Below are positions 51,399 to 61,162 of a stretch of DNA of 64,000 nucleotides, piece after piece. Made by a program: the position numbers and the translations under genes. The DNA is taken from assembly GCA_963762575.1 (NCBI GenBank), contig CAVXLL010000002.1:496001-560000 (forward strand), read 5' to 3'. Within the stretch, counting starts at the first letter, position 1. Each line of letters begins with the position of its first letter. The notes under the pieces are model-generated. The model searched no databases and was not told the DNA's origin. It saw only the letters and a list, made by a program, of their open reading frames with translations. Origin of the DNA: AP-15 sp963762575. Lineage in GTDB: Bacteria > Pseudomonadota > Alphaproteobacteria > ATCC43930 > CGMCC-115725.

Positions 51399-52823
51399 GT
51401 GCATTATCGCAGCACCCGCGACCCTCGCGACGCGCCCGCGATCCGCTCGTTTGCGGAGGTGCTGCTCGCCGGTCTCGCGGAGGATGGCGGGCTCTATGTA
51501 CCGGAGCGGATGCCCGGGCTGGCCTCCGGCATTTCCGGCTTTGCCGGTCTGCCCTATGCCGAGATCGCCGCCCGTATCATCGCCTTGTTCGCCGGCGACG
51601 CCTTCCCGCCGGGCGAATTGCAGCAGCTCACCGCCACGGCCTACGCCCGGTTCCGCCACGCCGCGGTGGCGCCGTTGGTGCAGCTCGACGAGAGCCTCTG
51701 GCTCATCGAGCTGTTTCATGGGCCGACCCTCGCCTTCAAGGATCTGGCGTTGCAGCTGGTCGGGCCGATGTTCGATGCGGTCTTGGCGCGGGCCGGCGAA
51801 CACTTCACGGTGATCAGCGCGACTTCGGGCGATACCGGCTCCGCCGCGATCGAAGCCTGCCGCGATCGCGATGCCATCGACATCTTCATCCTCTACCCGC
51901 ATCAACGCGTCTCCGAGGTGCAGCGCCGGCAAATGACGACACTCGAAGCGGCCAATGCGCATGCGATCGCGATCGAGGGTACGTTCGACGACTGCCAGGA
52001 TCTCGTCAAAGCGCTGTTCGCCGATACCGAGCTGCGGCGCGAGCTGAACTTGTCGGCGGTGAACTCGATCAACTGGGCGCGAATTGCCGCCCAAACGGTA
52101 TATTACGTCGCCGCCGCGAGTAGCGCTGGGCGCGCCGGCGCGATCGGTTTCGTTCAGCGTGCCGACCGGCAATTTCGGGAATGTCTATGCCGGACACGTC
52201 GCCCGCCAAATCGGGCTGCCGATCGATCGGCTGGTAATCGGCACCAACCGCAACGATATTCTCGCCCGGTATTTTGCGAGCGGGCGAATGGCGCTCGCCG
52301 CTGTCGAGCCGAGCCTCAGCCCGAGCATGGACATCCAGGTGTCGAGCAATTTCGAGCGGCTGCTGTTCGAGCTGAAAGGCCGTAATGGCGCCGCTGTCGG
52401 CGAGGCAATGCGGGATTTCCGGCGTACCGGCTCGTTGCCCGAAGACGATCAGGCTTGGCGCGCCGCGCGCCGCTTGTTTTCTGCTCACAAGGTGGACGAC
52501 ACTGAGACCATGCAAACCATCGCGAAGACTTACGCCCGATCGGGAGCACTGATCGACCCGCACACGGCGGTCGCCGTTGCCGCCGCGCAAGCCGAAATCG
52601 CCGCCCATCGGGAGGGGCACACCGATGATCGCCCTGGGCTGCGCCCATCCGGCCAAGTTTCCCGATGCGGTCGAGCGCGCTACCGGCCTGCGCCCGGGTT
52701 TGCCGCCGCCGCTCGGCGATCTCCTCGAAAGGCCCGAGCGGATTGTCGTCCTGCCCAACGAGCTCGGCGCGGTGACGCCGCTTCATTCGCGCTCATGCGC
52801 GGCGGGCCGGGGCCGCGGCATGA
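51399..52823 (+). CDS. thrC: Threonine synthase (three frame shifts)
   Basis: It turns O-phosphohomoserine into threonine. The first frame has RDPRDAPAIRSFAEVLLAGL, ELFHGPTLAFKDLALQLVGP with the PLP Lys, and SATSGDTGSAAIEAC. From about 52119 a second frame carries SFSVPTGNFGNVYAGHVARQ, the phosphate loop, and VSSNFERLLFELKG. From about 52625 a third gives ALGCAHPAKFPDAVERATGL. Near 52770 a last change gives the end RRFIRAHARRAGAAA and a TGA at 52821. That TGA overlaps the M16 start (ATGA), which supports the reconstruction. The start is GTG at 51399. Confidence 0.9.
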
Positions 52824-54081
52824 GGGCCCGGGTTTCGCGACTGGCGAACGGGTTGCGGGTCGCCACCGACACGGTCCAAACCGTCGATACGGTGTCGCTC
52901 GGCATCTGGGTCGATGTCGGCACACGGCACGAACCGGCGGCGATCAACGGCGCCGCGCATTTTCTCGAGCACATGGCCTTCAAGGGCACCGAGCGGCGCA
53001 GCGCCCGCGACATCGCCGAGGAGATCGAGGCAGTCGGCGGTCACCTCAACGCCTACACCTCCCGCGAGAGCACCGCTTATTACGCGAAGGTACTGAAGGA
53101 GGATGTGCCGCTCGCTCTCGATATCCTCGCCGACATCCTGCAGCACTCCACCTTCGACCCGGAGGAGCTCGAGCGCGAGCGCACGGTGATCTTGCAGGAG
53201 ATCGGCCAGGCCAACGACACGCCCGACGACATCATTTTCGATCACTTTCAGGAATGCGCTTATCCCGAGCAGGCGATGGGGCGGCCCGTGCTCGGAAGGC
53301 CGGAGATTATCCGCGGCCTCGCCCGCGATGCGGTGGTCGCTTATCTGCGCGACCATTACGGCGCGCGGCGGATGGTGCTCGCGGCGGCCGGGAAACCTCG
53401 AGCACGAGCGCCTTGTCGATCTCGCCGACACGCTGCTTTCCGAGCCTGCCGGCCGAGCGTGCCGTCACCACCGAACCGGCGCGTTACACCGGCGGCGATC
53501 GGCGCGAGGACCGCGATCTCGAGCAGCTGCACCTGGTGCTCGGCTTTCCGGGGGTGACGCTCGGCGATCCCGATTATTACGCCGCCTCGGTCTTGTCGAC
53601 CGCATTCGGCGGCGGCATGTCCTCCCGGCTGTTTCAGGAAATTCGCGAGAAGCGCGGGCTGGTCTACGCGATCCACTCCTTTGTCCACGGCTATCGCGAC
53701 GGCGGATTGTTCGGGATCTATGCCGGCACCGGCGAAGACGAGGCGGCCGAGCTCGTGCCCGCGCTGTGCGAAGAGGCGATGAAGCTGCAAGACGGGTTGA
53801 CGGCGATCGAGCTGAGCCGCGCCAAGGCGCAGATGAAGGCGGGGCTGCTGATGTCGCTGGAGAGCACTTCGGCCCGCTGTGAACAGCTGGCCCAGCATCT
53901 CTTGATCTATGGCACACCGTTTGATCCGCCCGAGGTCGTTAGGCGCATCGAGGCGGTCGATGACGCTGCAATTCGGCGGGTCGTGGCACGCTGGCGTTCG
54001 GCCCCGCCGACCGTCGCAGCGCTGGGGCCGTTGAGCCGATTGGAGGATTACGACAAATTGCAGGCGCGCCTCGTCGCTTAG
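52820..54081 (+). CDS. M16-family zinc peptidase, processing-peptidase-like (two frame shifts)
   Basis: A protein of about 420 residues similar to bacterial homologues of mitochondrial processing peptidase. The inverted zinc motif HxxEH is in AAHFLEHMAFKGTERRSA, with the distal Glu region YTSRESTAYYAKVL and ERERTVILQEIGQANDTPDD. The frame slips near 53393 and again near 53448 (LEHERLVDLADTLL in the middle frame), then continues with HLVLGFPGVTLGDPDYYAAS and GGGMSSRLFQEIREKRGLVY, a conserved substrate-binding block. It is coupled to thrC by a 4-nt overlap, an arrangement common in alphaproteobacteria. Confidence 0.9.
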
Positions 54082-54097
54082 CAGGCACCGAGAATAG

Positions 54098-54706
54098 ATG
54101 GCGCCGCAACGGAAAACCTTTCCGCGACTGTTTCTGTCCCGCGCCGATCCGTATCGGCTGACCGGCGATCGCGTCTTTCTGCGCCCGCCGGAGCGCGGCG
54201 ATTACGAGGCATGGGCGAGCTTGCGCGCCGGCTCGCGAGATTTCCTTTCGCCGTGGGAGCCGAGCTGGCCGCCCGACGCGCTGAGCCGAGCGAATTTTCG
54301 GGCGCGAGTGGCCCGTTACGCCGAAGATTGGCGCACCGACCAGGCCTATAATTTTTTCATCTTCGCCCATGACGAGACGCTGATCGGCGGCATCGGCCTG
54401 TCGAATATTCGGCGCGGCGTTTCGGAGACGGCGAGCCTGGGCTACTGGGTGGGAGAGCCGTTCGCGCGGCAGCGCTACATGACGTCGGCGCTGCCGCTCG
54501 TCGTCGACTTTGCCTTCGAACGGCTCGGGCTGCATCGGCTCGAGGCCGCCTGCCTGCCGAGCAATATCCCGAGCCGATCGCTTCTCGCCCGGGCCGGGTT
54601 TCAGCAGGAAGGCTATGCCCGCGAATATCTCTGCATCGCCGGCAAATGGCAGGACCATCTGTTGTTCGCGATCCTGCGCGGCGATCGCAGCGCCCCCGCA
54701 AATTAA
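54098..54706 (+). CDS. GNAT-family N-acetyltransferase, RimJ-like
   Basis: The 202-residue protein has the RimJ/RimL-type layout: DRVFLRPPERGDYEAWASLR at the N-terminus, IGGIGLSNIRRGVSETASLG, the acetyl-CoA loop YWVGEPFARQRYMTSALPLV (shortened from the RxGxA form), and LGLHRLEAACLPSNIPSRSL, ARAGFQQEGYAREYLCIAGK. It may acetylate ribosomal protein or other N-termini. It starts 16 nt after the M16 peptidase and is probably in the thrC operon. Confidence 0.88.
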   Translation: MAPQRKTFPRLFLSRADPYRLTGDRVFLRPPERGDYEAWASLRAGSRDFLSPWEPSWPPDALSRANFRARVARYAEDWRTDQAYNFFIFAHDETLIGGIGLSNIRRGVSETASLGYWVGEPFARQRYMTSALPLVVDFAFERLGLHRLEAACLPSNIPSRSLLARAGFQQEGYAREYLCIAGKWQDHLLFAILRGDRSAPAN

Positions 54707-54741
54707 AGCCGGCGAATTAAAGCCGCGTCCGCGCGGTCGGA

Positions 54742-55296
54742 TCAGGCGTGCCCCGCCTCGCTCGACAGCATCGTCAGATCGACGCCGAGTTTGGCGAGCG
54801 CCCGCTGCCATTTTTGGTCGTGGTCGGGATCGAAAATGATCGCGTCGTCGGCTGGGACCGAAAGCCAGCCATTGGCTTGGATCTCGGCATCGAGCTGACC
54901 CGGGGCCCAGCCGGCATAGCCGAGGGCGAACAGGCTCCGGCGCGGACCCCGTCCCTGGCCGATCGCGCGCAGCACGTCGAGAGTGGCGGTGAGCGCAATA
55001 TTGTCGTTGACGACCAGGGTCGCGTCCTCGTTGTAGTCGGTGGTGTGCAGGACAAAGCCGCGGCCCGCCTCTACGGGGCCGCCGTAATGCACCGGCCGCG
55101 AACCGGCGGCGCCGCTCGGCGAGATGTCGAGCTGGGCGAACAGCTCGCCCATCGTCAGCGACCCGAGCGGCTTGTTGATGACGAGGCCCATTGCTCCAGC
55201 CTCGCCGCTGTGCGCGCAAATATAGACGACCGACCGCGCGAAGCGCTCGTCCAGCATCTGCGGCATCGCCAATAAAAGCTGGCCCGTCAGCGACAT
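54742..55296 (-). CDS. YqgE/AlgH family protein
   Basis: A 184-residue member of the UPF0301 (YqgE/AlgH) family, whose biochemical role is unknown. It shows GQLLLAMPQMLDERFARSVV, GAMGLVINKPLGSLTMGELF, HYGGPVEAGRGFVLHT and LFALGYAGWAPGQLDAEIQA. The ATG at 55296 was chosen over 55311 because family members begin at SLTGQLL. It is convergent with the GNAT gene and divergent from the peroxiredoxin. Confidence 0.92.
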   Translation of the reverse strand: MSLTGQLLLAMPQMLDERFARSVVYICAHSGEAGAMGLVINKPLGSLTMGELFAQLDISPSGAAGSRPVHYGGPVEAGRGFVLHTTDYNEDATLVVNDNIALTATLDVLRAIGQGRGPRRSLFALGYAGWAPGQLDAEIQANGWLSVPADDAIIFDPDHDQKWQRALAKLGVDLTMLSSEAGHA

Positions 55297-55488
55297 AGCC
55301 CTGCCTCGCAACGCAAGCGACCGCCGGTTACGCGCTCTGCTCTCCGGTAGCTATACATCTTTACAGCGTCCTTTTGTTGCCGGTTCGCGCTCAAAAAGTC
55401 GGGCTCAGGCGAATGGCCAGCGCAGTTTGCCCGGCCGGGCTTCATGTGTTATCGCTCCGCCCCCGAACACCACCCGAGGGATTCTCCA

Positions 55489-55975
55489 ATGACCATCCAG
55501 GTTGGCGACAAGATACCATCGGCGACGCTCAAACAGATGACCCCGGAGGGGCCGAAGGACATCACTACGGACGAACTCTTCCGCGGCAAGAAGGTTGCCC
55601 TCTTCGCCGTGCCCGGGGCCTTCACCCCGGCCTGCTCGCAGCGCCACCTGCCCGGATACGTCGAGAAGGCGGCCGACATCAAAGCCAAGGGCGTCGACGA
55701 AATCGTCTGCGTCGCGGTCAACGATGTCTTTGTCATGACGGCATGGGGCAAGGAGCAGAGGGCCGAGGGCAAGGTGCGGATGCTGGCCGACGGCAGCGGC
55801 GATTTCGTCCGCGCGCTCGGGCTCGAGCTCGACCTCTCCAAGATGCGGTCTCGGCACCCGCTCGAAACGGTATTCGATGCTGGTGGACAACGGCGTGGTC
55901 AAGTCGCTGAATGTCGAGCAGCAGCCGGGCCAGGTCGAAGGCTCCGGCGCCGAGGCGATGCTGCGGGCGCTTTAG
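55489..55975 (+). CDS. Peroxiredoxin, Prx5/AhpC-TSA type (frame shift near 55850)
   Basis: It reduces peroxides; the peroxidatic Cys49 lies in VPGAFTPACSQRHLPGYVEK, the Prx5 signature. The rest has VAVNDVFVMTAWGKEQRAEG and MLADGSGDFVRALGLELDLS. The frame then slips near 55850, after which RYSMLVDNGVVKSLNVEQQP and the end GSGAEAMLRAL follow in the next frame, with stop at 55975. The rejoined length of about 160 residues is normal. It converges on rnhA with 19 nt between the stops. Confidence 0.88.
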
Positions 55976-55994
55976 GACCGGCTCGACGGTCGCT

Positions 55995-56472
55995 CTACCC
56001 GCGGGTCAGCGCGGAGCGCTGCTTTCCCCAGCTCTCTTCGGCGATGCGGGCCCGCGCGATAGCGTCGGCCCGCTCGTTTTCGGGGTGGCCGGAATGGCCG
56101 CGCACCCATTCCCAAGTGACGACGTGCCGGGCCGCCGCAGCGTCGAGCCGCTGCCAAAGATCGACATTCTTGACCGGCTGCTTGTCGGCTGTCCGCCAAT
56201 CCCGCCGCTTCCAGCCGTGTATCCATTTGGTGATGCCGTCGCGAAGATATTGGCTGTCGCTGTAGAGCCGGACGCGGCACGGCCGCTTCAGCGCTTCGAG
56301 CCCGGCGATCGCGGCCATCATCTCCATGCGGTTGTTGGTCGTGTCGCGGGTCATAGCCGCTCAATTCCTTTTCGACCTCGCGATAGCGCAATATCGCGGC
56401 CCAGCCGCCCGGGCCCGGGTTGCCGCGGCAAGCCCCGTCGGTGAAGATCTCGACATCGGCCAGCTCAGGCAT
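55995..56472 (-). CDS. rnhA: Ribonuclease HI (frame shift near 56352)
   Basis: It degrades RNA in RNA:DNA hybrids. The first frame holds EIFTDGACRGNPGPGGWAAI with the first catalytic Asp (residue 12). After the break near 56352 come TTNNRMEMMAAIAGLEAL (Glu), VRLYSDSQYLRDGITKWIHG (Asp) and WVRGHSGHPENERADAIARA (His and last Asp). All four acidic residues are present once frames are joined. The start overlaps the thrB end by 8 nt, so the two are co-translated. Confidence 0.92.
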
Positions 56473-57431
56473 CGAGCCCGTAGCCTGCGATATCGGTGAC
56501 ACCGCGGTGGAAGCGCAGCTTGCGCAGATATTCGAGGGGATCCTTGGGGCGCACCAATGCTCCCGCCGGCTGGTTCAGCCAATCGAATAGGCGGGTCAAC
56601 AGAAAGCGCAGCGCGCTGCCGCGCGCCAGCAACGGCAAGGCATCGAGCTCAGCCGAGGAGAGCGGCCGCGCCCGGCGATAGCCTTCGAGCAGCAGCCGCG
56701 CCTTTGTCACGTTGAGGCTGCCGTCGGCTTCGAAGCACCAAGCGTTGAGGCAGATCGCCAGATCATAGGCGAGAAAGTCGGTGCAGGCGAAATAGAAGTC
56801 AATCAGCCCGGAAACCTCGCGATCTCGGAAGAAGACATTGTCCGGAAAAAGGTCGGCGTGAATCACCCCGATCGGCAGGCCGTGCGGCCATTCCGCCTCG
56901 ACCAGCGCAAGCTCGGCTCTCCAGCTCGCCGGCGAGCTTGGGCTGCACTTCGGCCGCGCGGGAGCGGCAAGCTTCGTATAACCGCCGCCACCCGGCGACC
57001 GAGAGATCGTTCGCCCGGCTCATTCCGAACGAGGCGCCGGCGCGATGCAGCCCGGCGAGCGCGGCGCCGACCGCGGCGCAATGGAAAGGCTGAATGCGGC
57101 GCGGCCACATTCCGGCGAGGAAGGTCACCAATGCCGCCGGGCGGCCGCACAGCTCGCGCAGAGCGATGCCGTCCCGGGCCTTGACCGGTGTCGGACAGGC
57201 GACACCCTGTGCCGCGAGATGCTCCATCAAAGTGATGAAAAACGGCAAATCCTCGGGCGCAACCCGCTTTTCATAGAGCGTCAGAATGAAATTGCCGCGC
57301 TCGGTGGTGATGAGAAAATTCGAGTTCTCGACGCCCTCGGCGATGCCTTTGCACGACAGCACCTCGCCAATGTCGTAAAGCGCGATAAAGGCTCTGAGCT
57401 CGTCATCGGCAACATCGGTATAAACGGCCAT
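56465..57431 (-). CDS. thrB: Homoserine kinase, ThrB2 (aminoglycoside-phosphotransferase fold; frame shift near 56910)
   Basis: It phosphorylates homoserine, the step before ThrC. It is of the APH-like type found in alphaproteobacteria: MAVYTDVADDELRAFIALYD at the start, SCKGIAEGVENSNFLITTER with nucleotide-binding residues, PAALVTFLAGMWPRR, then after the break VIHADLFPDNVFFRDREVSG with the catalytic Asp of the Brenner motif, and LIDFYFACTDFLAYDLAICL. The start at 57431 matches homologues; MNDAVKKP upstream (57455) is possible. thrC is 5 kb away in the other orientation. Confidence 0.9.
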
Positions 57432-57571
57432 CGGTTTTTTTACTGCGTCATTCACCGGTAATCGGCGCCCGGCCGGCTTGTCTGCTCGGCGTGGCTCGCA
57501 TACAGTCCAGGCAGCGGCGAACCGCCGCCCAGCACTATGACACTTGCAAGGGCAGAGGCAGGGGAGAAAGT

Positions 57572-57811
57572 ATGGAAAATCCGATACCCGCGCAAAAAGA
57601 GCCCTACGGCGTCAATGTCGAGGCCGGCCAACGGTACTTCTGGTGCGCCTGCGGGCGCAGCGCCTCGCAGCCCTTCTGCGACGGATCGCATAAGGGCACC
57701 GGATTGACCCCGATCCCGTTTACCGCCGAGGTCACCGAGGAGGTTTGGCTCTGCGGGTGCAAGGCGACCGACGGCAAGCCGTTCTGCGACGGTACGCACA
57801 ACACCCTGTGA
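57572..57811 (+). CDS. CDGSH iron-sulfur domain protein (two clusters)
   Basis: A 79-residue protein with two CDGSH-type 2Fe-2S sites: CACGRSASQPFCDGSHKG and CGCKATDGKPFCDGTHNTL. Each has three Cys and one His ligand, as in bacterial mitoNEET-like proteins. Role in redox or iron-sulfur handling is assumed from the family. A GGGGAGAAAGT precedes the ATG. Its stop overlaps the GTG of the next gene, so the two are coupled. Confidence 0.92.
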   Translation: MENPIPAQKEPYGVNVEAGQRYFWCACGRSASQPFCDGSHKGTGLTPIPFTAEVTEEVWLCGCKATDGKPFCDGTHNTL

Positions 57812-58345
57812 GCCGCTTGCGGCCTGCCCAGGGGGCAGCGTTCCTCGGCATTCTCGCTCTGTCGGGCTGTGGTATGTTCTCGTCATCCTCGTCGAAACAA
57901 GCCGAGGCTTGCCCGAGCGCGGTCGTGTTGCGGCCGCTCTCCAACACGGCCGTGTTCGGATCAGCCCCGGAGCGCCGCCCCGACAATGTCGCCTTTTACG
58001 GGCTCCTCAGCGAAGCCGACCTCAAATGCGAGTACAGCGGCGGCAACGTGAAGATCGCTACTCGACACGGTTGTCGTCGCTGAACGCGGGCCGGCGGCGA
58101 AGGGAGACGTGGTGGACCTCCCTTATTTCGTCGCCGTCACCGGACCCGATCAATCGATCATCAGCAAGCGGCCATTCGCGGTCCGCATCGTTTTCGAGGG
58201 CACCCAGAAACGCGCCGGCGTCACCGACCATATCGAGCAAACCATTCCCCTCGACGGGCGCAAAGGTTCCGACCTCAACGTCCTGCTCGGCTTTCAGCAG
58301 AGCCCCGAGGTCGTCGACTTCTACAAACACTTCCGCGGCCGCTAA
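57808..58345 (+). CDS. Putative lipoprotein (frame shift near 58065)
   Basis: From a GTG overlapping the CDGSH stop, the frame encodes a signal with a lipobox (FLGILALSGC), a Ser-rich spacer and VVLRPLSNTAVFGSAPERRP, DNVAFYGLLSEADLKCEYSG. It then breaks near 58065; the next frame continues LDTVVVAERGPAAKGDVVDL, PYFVAVTGPDQSIISKRPFA and ends near FYKHFRGR. Joined length is about 178 residues. The second half is beta-rich. It resembles alphaproteobacterial envelope lipoproteins without known function. Confidence 0.7.
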
Positions 58346-58394
58346 TCGGCTTTTGCCTCCTGATCACGACGTCCCTCGAAAAGCCCGGTCACGG

Positions 58395-58703
58395 TCAGTT
58401 CGCTATCTCGCGCATGCCGGCCCGTTCCGCTTCGCCGCGGCAAGCGTAGCGGCCTGGTTCTTCATGGCCATATGACGCTCCCCCCTTGAGATGATAGCCG
58501 CCGCTTTGGGGGTCCACCCAGACGACGGTATCCTTTGGGCAATGCGCTTGGGCCTGTTGTTCTGTCCGGAAGGCTACCAGGATCTCAGGCGGGTGCGCGC
58601 AGGCGGCGCAGCAGAGCGCCACAGCCATCGCGAGAAGCCCCAACCCAAGACTGCGCGCGGCAATTCGGTGTGGCGTCAGGCTGGTCATCGGCAATTCTGT
58701 CAC
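58395..58703 (-). CDS. Small exported, probable lipoprotein
   Basis: A 102-residue protein with a basic N-terminus, hydrophobic core (LGLGLLAMAVALCCAACAHP) and a weak lipobox, then a mature part with WVDPQSGGYHLKGGASYGHE. The GTG at 58703 has GGGGA upstream; an ATG at 58688 is the alternative. Two Cys in the mature part may pair. No family recognised. It is convergent with the previous lipoprotein gene. Confidence 0.6.
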   Translation of the reverse strand: MTELPMTSLTPHRIAARSLGLGLLAMAVALCCAACAHPPEILVAFRTEQQAQAHCPKDTVVWVDPQSGGYHLKGGASYGHEEPGRYACRGEAERAGMREIAN

Positions 58704-58777
58704 GGCGATCCCCGATCTGTCGTGCTATGGATAACGGGTTCAGTTGGCCAAGTTAGAGCCTTGGAGGAGAGACGCCT

Positions 58778-59128
58778 ATGCGCATACACAACCTGTATAC
58801 CGATGCGAGCGGCCAATCGCATTTCCGCGACATCGAAGTGGAGTGGGTCGAGGAGCGCCGAGGCAGCAAGCTCTCCAAGCGCCTGCCGGCCGCCGGGATC
58901 ATCTTCCGCGAGACGCAAGCCGAGCATGACGTCGACTGGCACCCCGCGCCGCGCCGGCAATACATCATCAATCTCGACGCCGGGGTGAAGATAACCGCCA
59001 GCGACGGCGAGAGCCGGGTGATCGCCGTCGGCGAGGTGATCCTGGTCGAGGACACCACCGGCAAGGGTCACTTGTCACAACACGTCGAGGGGAAGATCCG
59101 GCATTCGATTTTCGTGCCGATCGAATAG
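58778..59128 (+). CDS. Cupin-fold protein
   Basis: A 116-residue single cupin barrel. The middle strands read PRRQYIINLDAGVKITASDG and VIAVGEVILVEDTTGKGHLS, the usual two cupin motifs, although the first motif lacks the typical double His (WHPAPRRQY holds only one). Such proteins can bind metal or act as small-molecule sensors. GGAGGAG lies 8 nt before the start. It is 37 nt upstream of the amidohydrolase, likely one transcript. Confidence 0.8.
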   Translation: MRIHNLYTDASGQSHFRDIEVEWVEERRGSKLSKRLPAAGIIFRETQAEHDVDWHPAPRRQYIINLDAGVKITASDGESRVIAVGEVILVEDTTGKGHLSQHVEGKIRHSIFVPIE

Positions 59129-59165
59129 CTCTTCGCGCCTGAAGCCCTTTTTTTAAGGAACGGAG

Positions 59166-60239
59166 ATGATGGCAAACCGAAGAGACATGCTCTGCCATGC
59201 TGCCGGGGCGCTGACGGGTCTCGCGTTCATCGGATGCGGTCTAACGAGCCCTGCGTTGGCCCAGGCGCCGCAGCGGCGACGCGAGGTCGTCGTCAATGGA
59301 AAGCGCGTTCGGACGGTCGACGTGCACGCGCATTGCCATGTGCCCGAGGCGAATGCGTTGATGGGATTGAAGGTACAACCGCAGTCGCTCGTGGTCTCGC
59401 CGGAACGCATCAAGGCGATGGACGAGCAAGGCATCGACATCGAAGCGCTCAGCATCAACCCGATCTTTTGGTACAAGGCCGAGCCCGAACTCGCCGGTCA
59501 GGTCGTCAAATTGCAAAACGAGAAGCTCGCCGAGATCTGCGCGGCGCAGCCGGACCGGTTTGTCGGTCTGGCGTCGGTCGCTCTGCAGCACCCGGATCTC
59601 GCCGCCCAGCAGCTCGAATATGCGGTCAAGCAGCTCGGATTGCGCGGCGCACTGGTCGGCGGCAGCGTCAATGGCGAGGAGCTGTCGGATTCGAAATTTC
59701 ATCCGTTCTGGGCCAAGGCCGAACAGCTCGGCGTGCTGATCTTTATCCATCCGCAAGGCACGGCCGAGCTCACCGCTTCCGGTCGGCTCAAAGGGAACGG
59801 CGTGCTGGCGAACGTTATCGGCAACCCGCTCGAGACGACGATCGCGCTGTCGCACCTGATTTTCGAGGGAACGCTCGATGCCTATCCCGGGCTCAAGATC
59901 TGTGCGGCTCATGCCGGCGGCTATCTGCCCTCCTATGCCGCCCGCTCGGATCAAGGCTGCCTAACCTTCCCCGCGCGGTGCACCAAGACGCTGAAGAAGA
60001 AGCCGAGCGAATACTTGAAACAGCTCTATTACAACTCGATGGTCTTCACCCCGGAAGGTTTGCGCCACCTGGTCGCCGAGGTCGGCGCGAGCCAGATCGT
60101 CTTGGGGACTGACTACCCGTTTCCCTGGACCCAGACGGCGGTTGACCACATCCTCGGCACCCCGGGTTTGAGCGACGACGAGCGCGTGGCAATCCTCGGA
60201 GAGACCGCAGAGAAGCTCCTGGCCATCAAGCCGGCATAG
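59166..60239 (+). CDS. Exported amidohydrolase-family protein, ACMSD-like
   Basis: The 357-residue protein has a twin-arginine-like signal (MANRRDMLCHAAGALTGLAF, cleavage near PALAQ). A metal-dependent amidohydrolase barrel of the aminocarboxymuconate-semialdehyde decarboxylase group follows: VDVHAHCH (zinc ligands), DIEALSINPIFWY, FIHPQGTAE with His, CAAHAGGYLPSYAAR with His, and VLGTDYPFPWTQ with the metal Asp. Known relatives decarboxylate or hydrolyse ring-cleavage products. Export of such an enzyme is unusual but seen in this group. It starts after AAGGAACGGAG. Confidence 0.85.
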   Translation: MMANRRDMLCHAAGALTGLAFIGCGLTSPALAQAPQRRREVVVNGKRVRTVDVHAHCHVPEANALMGLKVQPQSLVVSPERIKAMDEQGIDIEALSINPIFWYKAEPELAGQVVKLQNEKLAEICAAQPDRFVGLASVALQHPDLAAQQLEYAVKQLGLRGALVGGSVNGEELSDSKFHPFWAKAEQLGVLIFIHPQGTAELTASGRLKGNGVLANVIGNPLETTIALSHLIFEGTLDAYPGLKICAAHAGGYLPSYAARSDQGCLTFPARCTKTLKKKPSEYLKQLYYNSMVFTPEGLRHLVAEVGASQIVLGTDYPFPWTQTAVDHILGTPGLSDDERVAILGETAEKLLAIKPA

Positions 60240-60600
60240 ATGAGGTCGACCGGATCGCAGCGCGCAGACTACGACGCCATTGCTTCTCTGTATGATTTCG
60301 GGGCCCGCCCGGTCGAAAGTGGCCGATCCGGAGCTCTTGGCATTCATCGAAAATCGTGCATCTTCGGATGTATTGTCCATCATGGATATCGGTTGCGGCA
60401 CCGGAAAACCAGCTCATCGCGAACCGTACAGCTGTGCCTCATGCTACCATGGTAGGAGGCGACCGATCGTTGGGCATGCTGAGGCAGGCTTGGCCCAAGT
60501 CGCCGGACGTCGCCTGGGTGCGGGCCGACGCCGCGGCGCTCCCCTTTCCGGCGCTGAGCTTTGATTTCATCAGCTGCCAATTTGCCTTCCTCGTCGCGCT
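60240..60600 (+). pseudogene. SAM-dependent methyltransferase remnant
   Basis: Three consecutive frames carry the beginning of a class I methyltransferase: RADYDAIASLYDF, then ADPELLAFIENRASSDVLSI with motif I MDIGCGTG, then QLIANRTAVPHATMVGGDRS, LGMLRQAWPKSPDVAWVRAD and FDFISCQFAF. Homology ends near 60590 and the C-terminal half is absent. The first ATG directly follows the amidohydrolase stop. The stretch 60600-60830 shows no gene. Confidence 0.65.
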
Positions 60601-60830
60601 GATATCGGCGCGCGCCTCCCGGTCGCGGACGGATGAGTGCCGACAGCAAGGGTAAACGGTGCCGGCTATCGCGCCCGCCGCTCGCGGACAGGCGCGCTGG
60701 CCGCAGTGCGGTCTATCACCATCCTGGCGGTTTATGACCATATATTCTGCGACCGAAAAGCCCAATCGTTTCAGCGGCGTAATTTCGTTGCAGATTCTTA
60801 ATTTATGGTGCGGGTTGCGTTGGCGGTCGG

Positions 60831-61106
60831 TCACCGTTTCGGCGCGTTTGGCACAAAGGCGGATATCGCCCGGTCTACGGCGCGGTTCACGCCGGGCCGC
60901 ACATGCTGAAACGGCCTGCCCGGATAATGGTGCGCCAGCAGCAAGGGCGGCGTGCCTGCGCGCCTGTCGCTGTTATCGAAGATCATCAGAAAGTCGGCAC
61001 GTGGCGCGAACCAGCTTAACTGTCGATGGGAGCGCCGGTAGCGGCGGATCACGGCGGCGGGATCAACGTCATGTCCGCCCTTTTGGACACGTTCGCTCAC
61101 CCGCAG
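60831..61106 (-). pseudogene. C-terminal remnant of a zeta-toxin/ABC-type-ATPase-like kinase
   Basis: The frame reads RVSERVQKGGHDVDPAAVIR, then RYRRSHRQLSWFAPRADFLM and IFDNSDRRAGTPPLLLAHHY. The GGHDV plus FDNS pattern occurs in the C-terminal part of zeta-toxin-like predicted ATPases (small P-loop kinases). The N-terminal P-loop half is missing; the frame only runs into a palindromic repeat upstream. It could be the leftover of a toxin gene. Confidence 0.5.
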
Positions 61107-61162
61107 CGCGGATAACCTAGTGCAGTGTATCTCAATTGCCGGTAACATACCGCGCTCGCAGC

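Noticed and set aside
52084..54081. A single 665-residue fusion protein of threonine synthase and M16 peptidase
   Set aside because: The long frame only arises because of frame errors; the thrC stop and M16 start overlap as ATGA at 52820-52823 when frames are followed by homology.
59130..59158. Terminator after the cupin gene (run of seven T)
   Set aside because: No convincing stem precedes the T-run, and the next gene has its ribosome site directly after it, so the two are likely co-transcribed.
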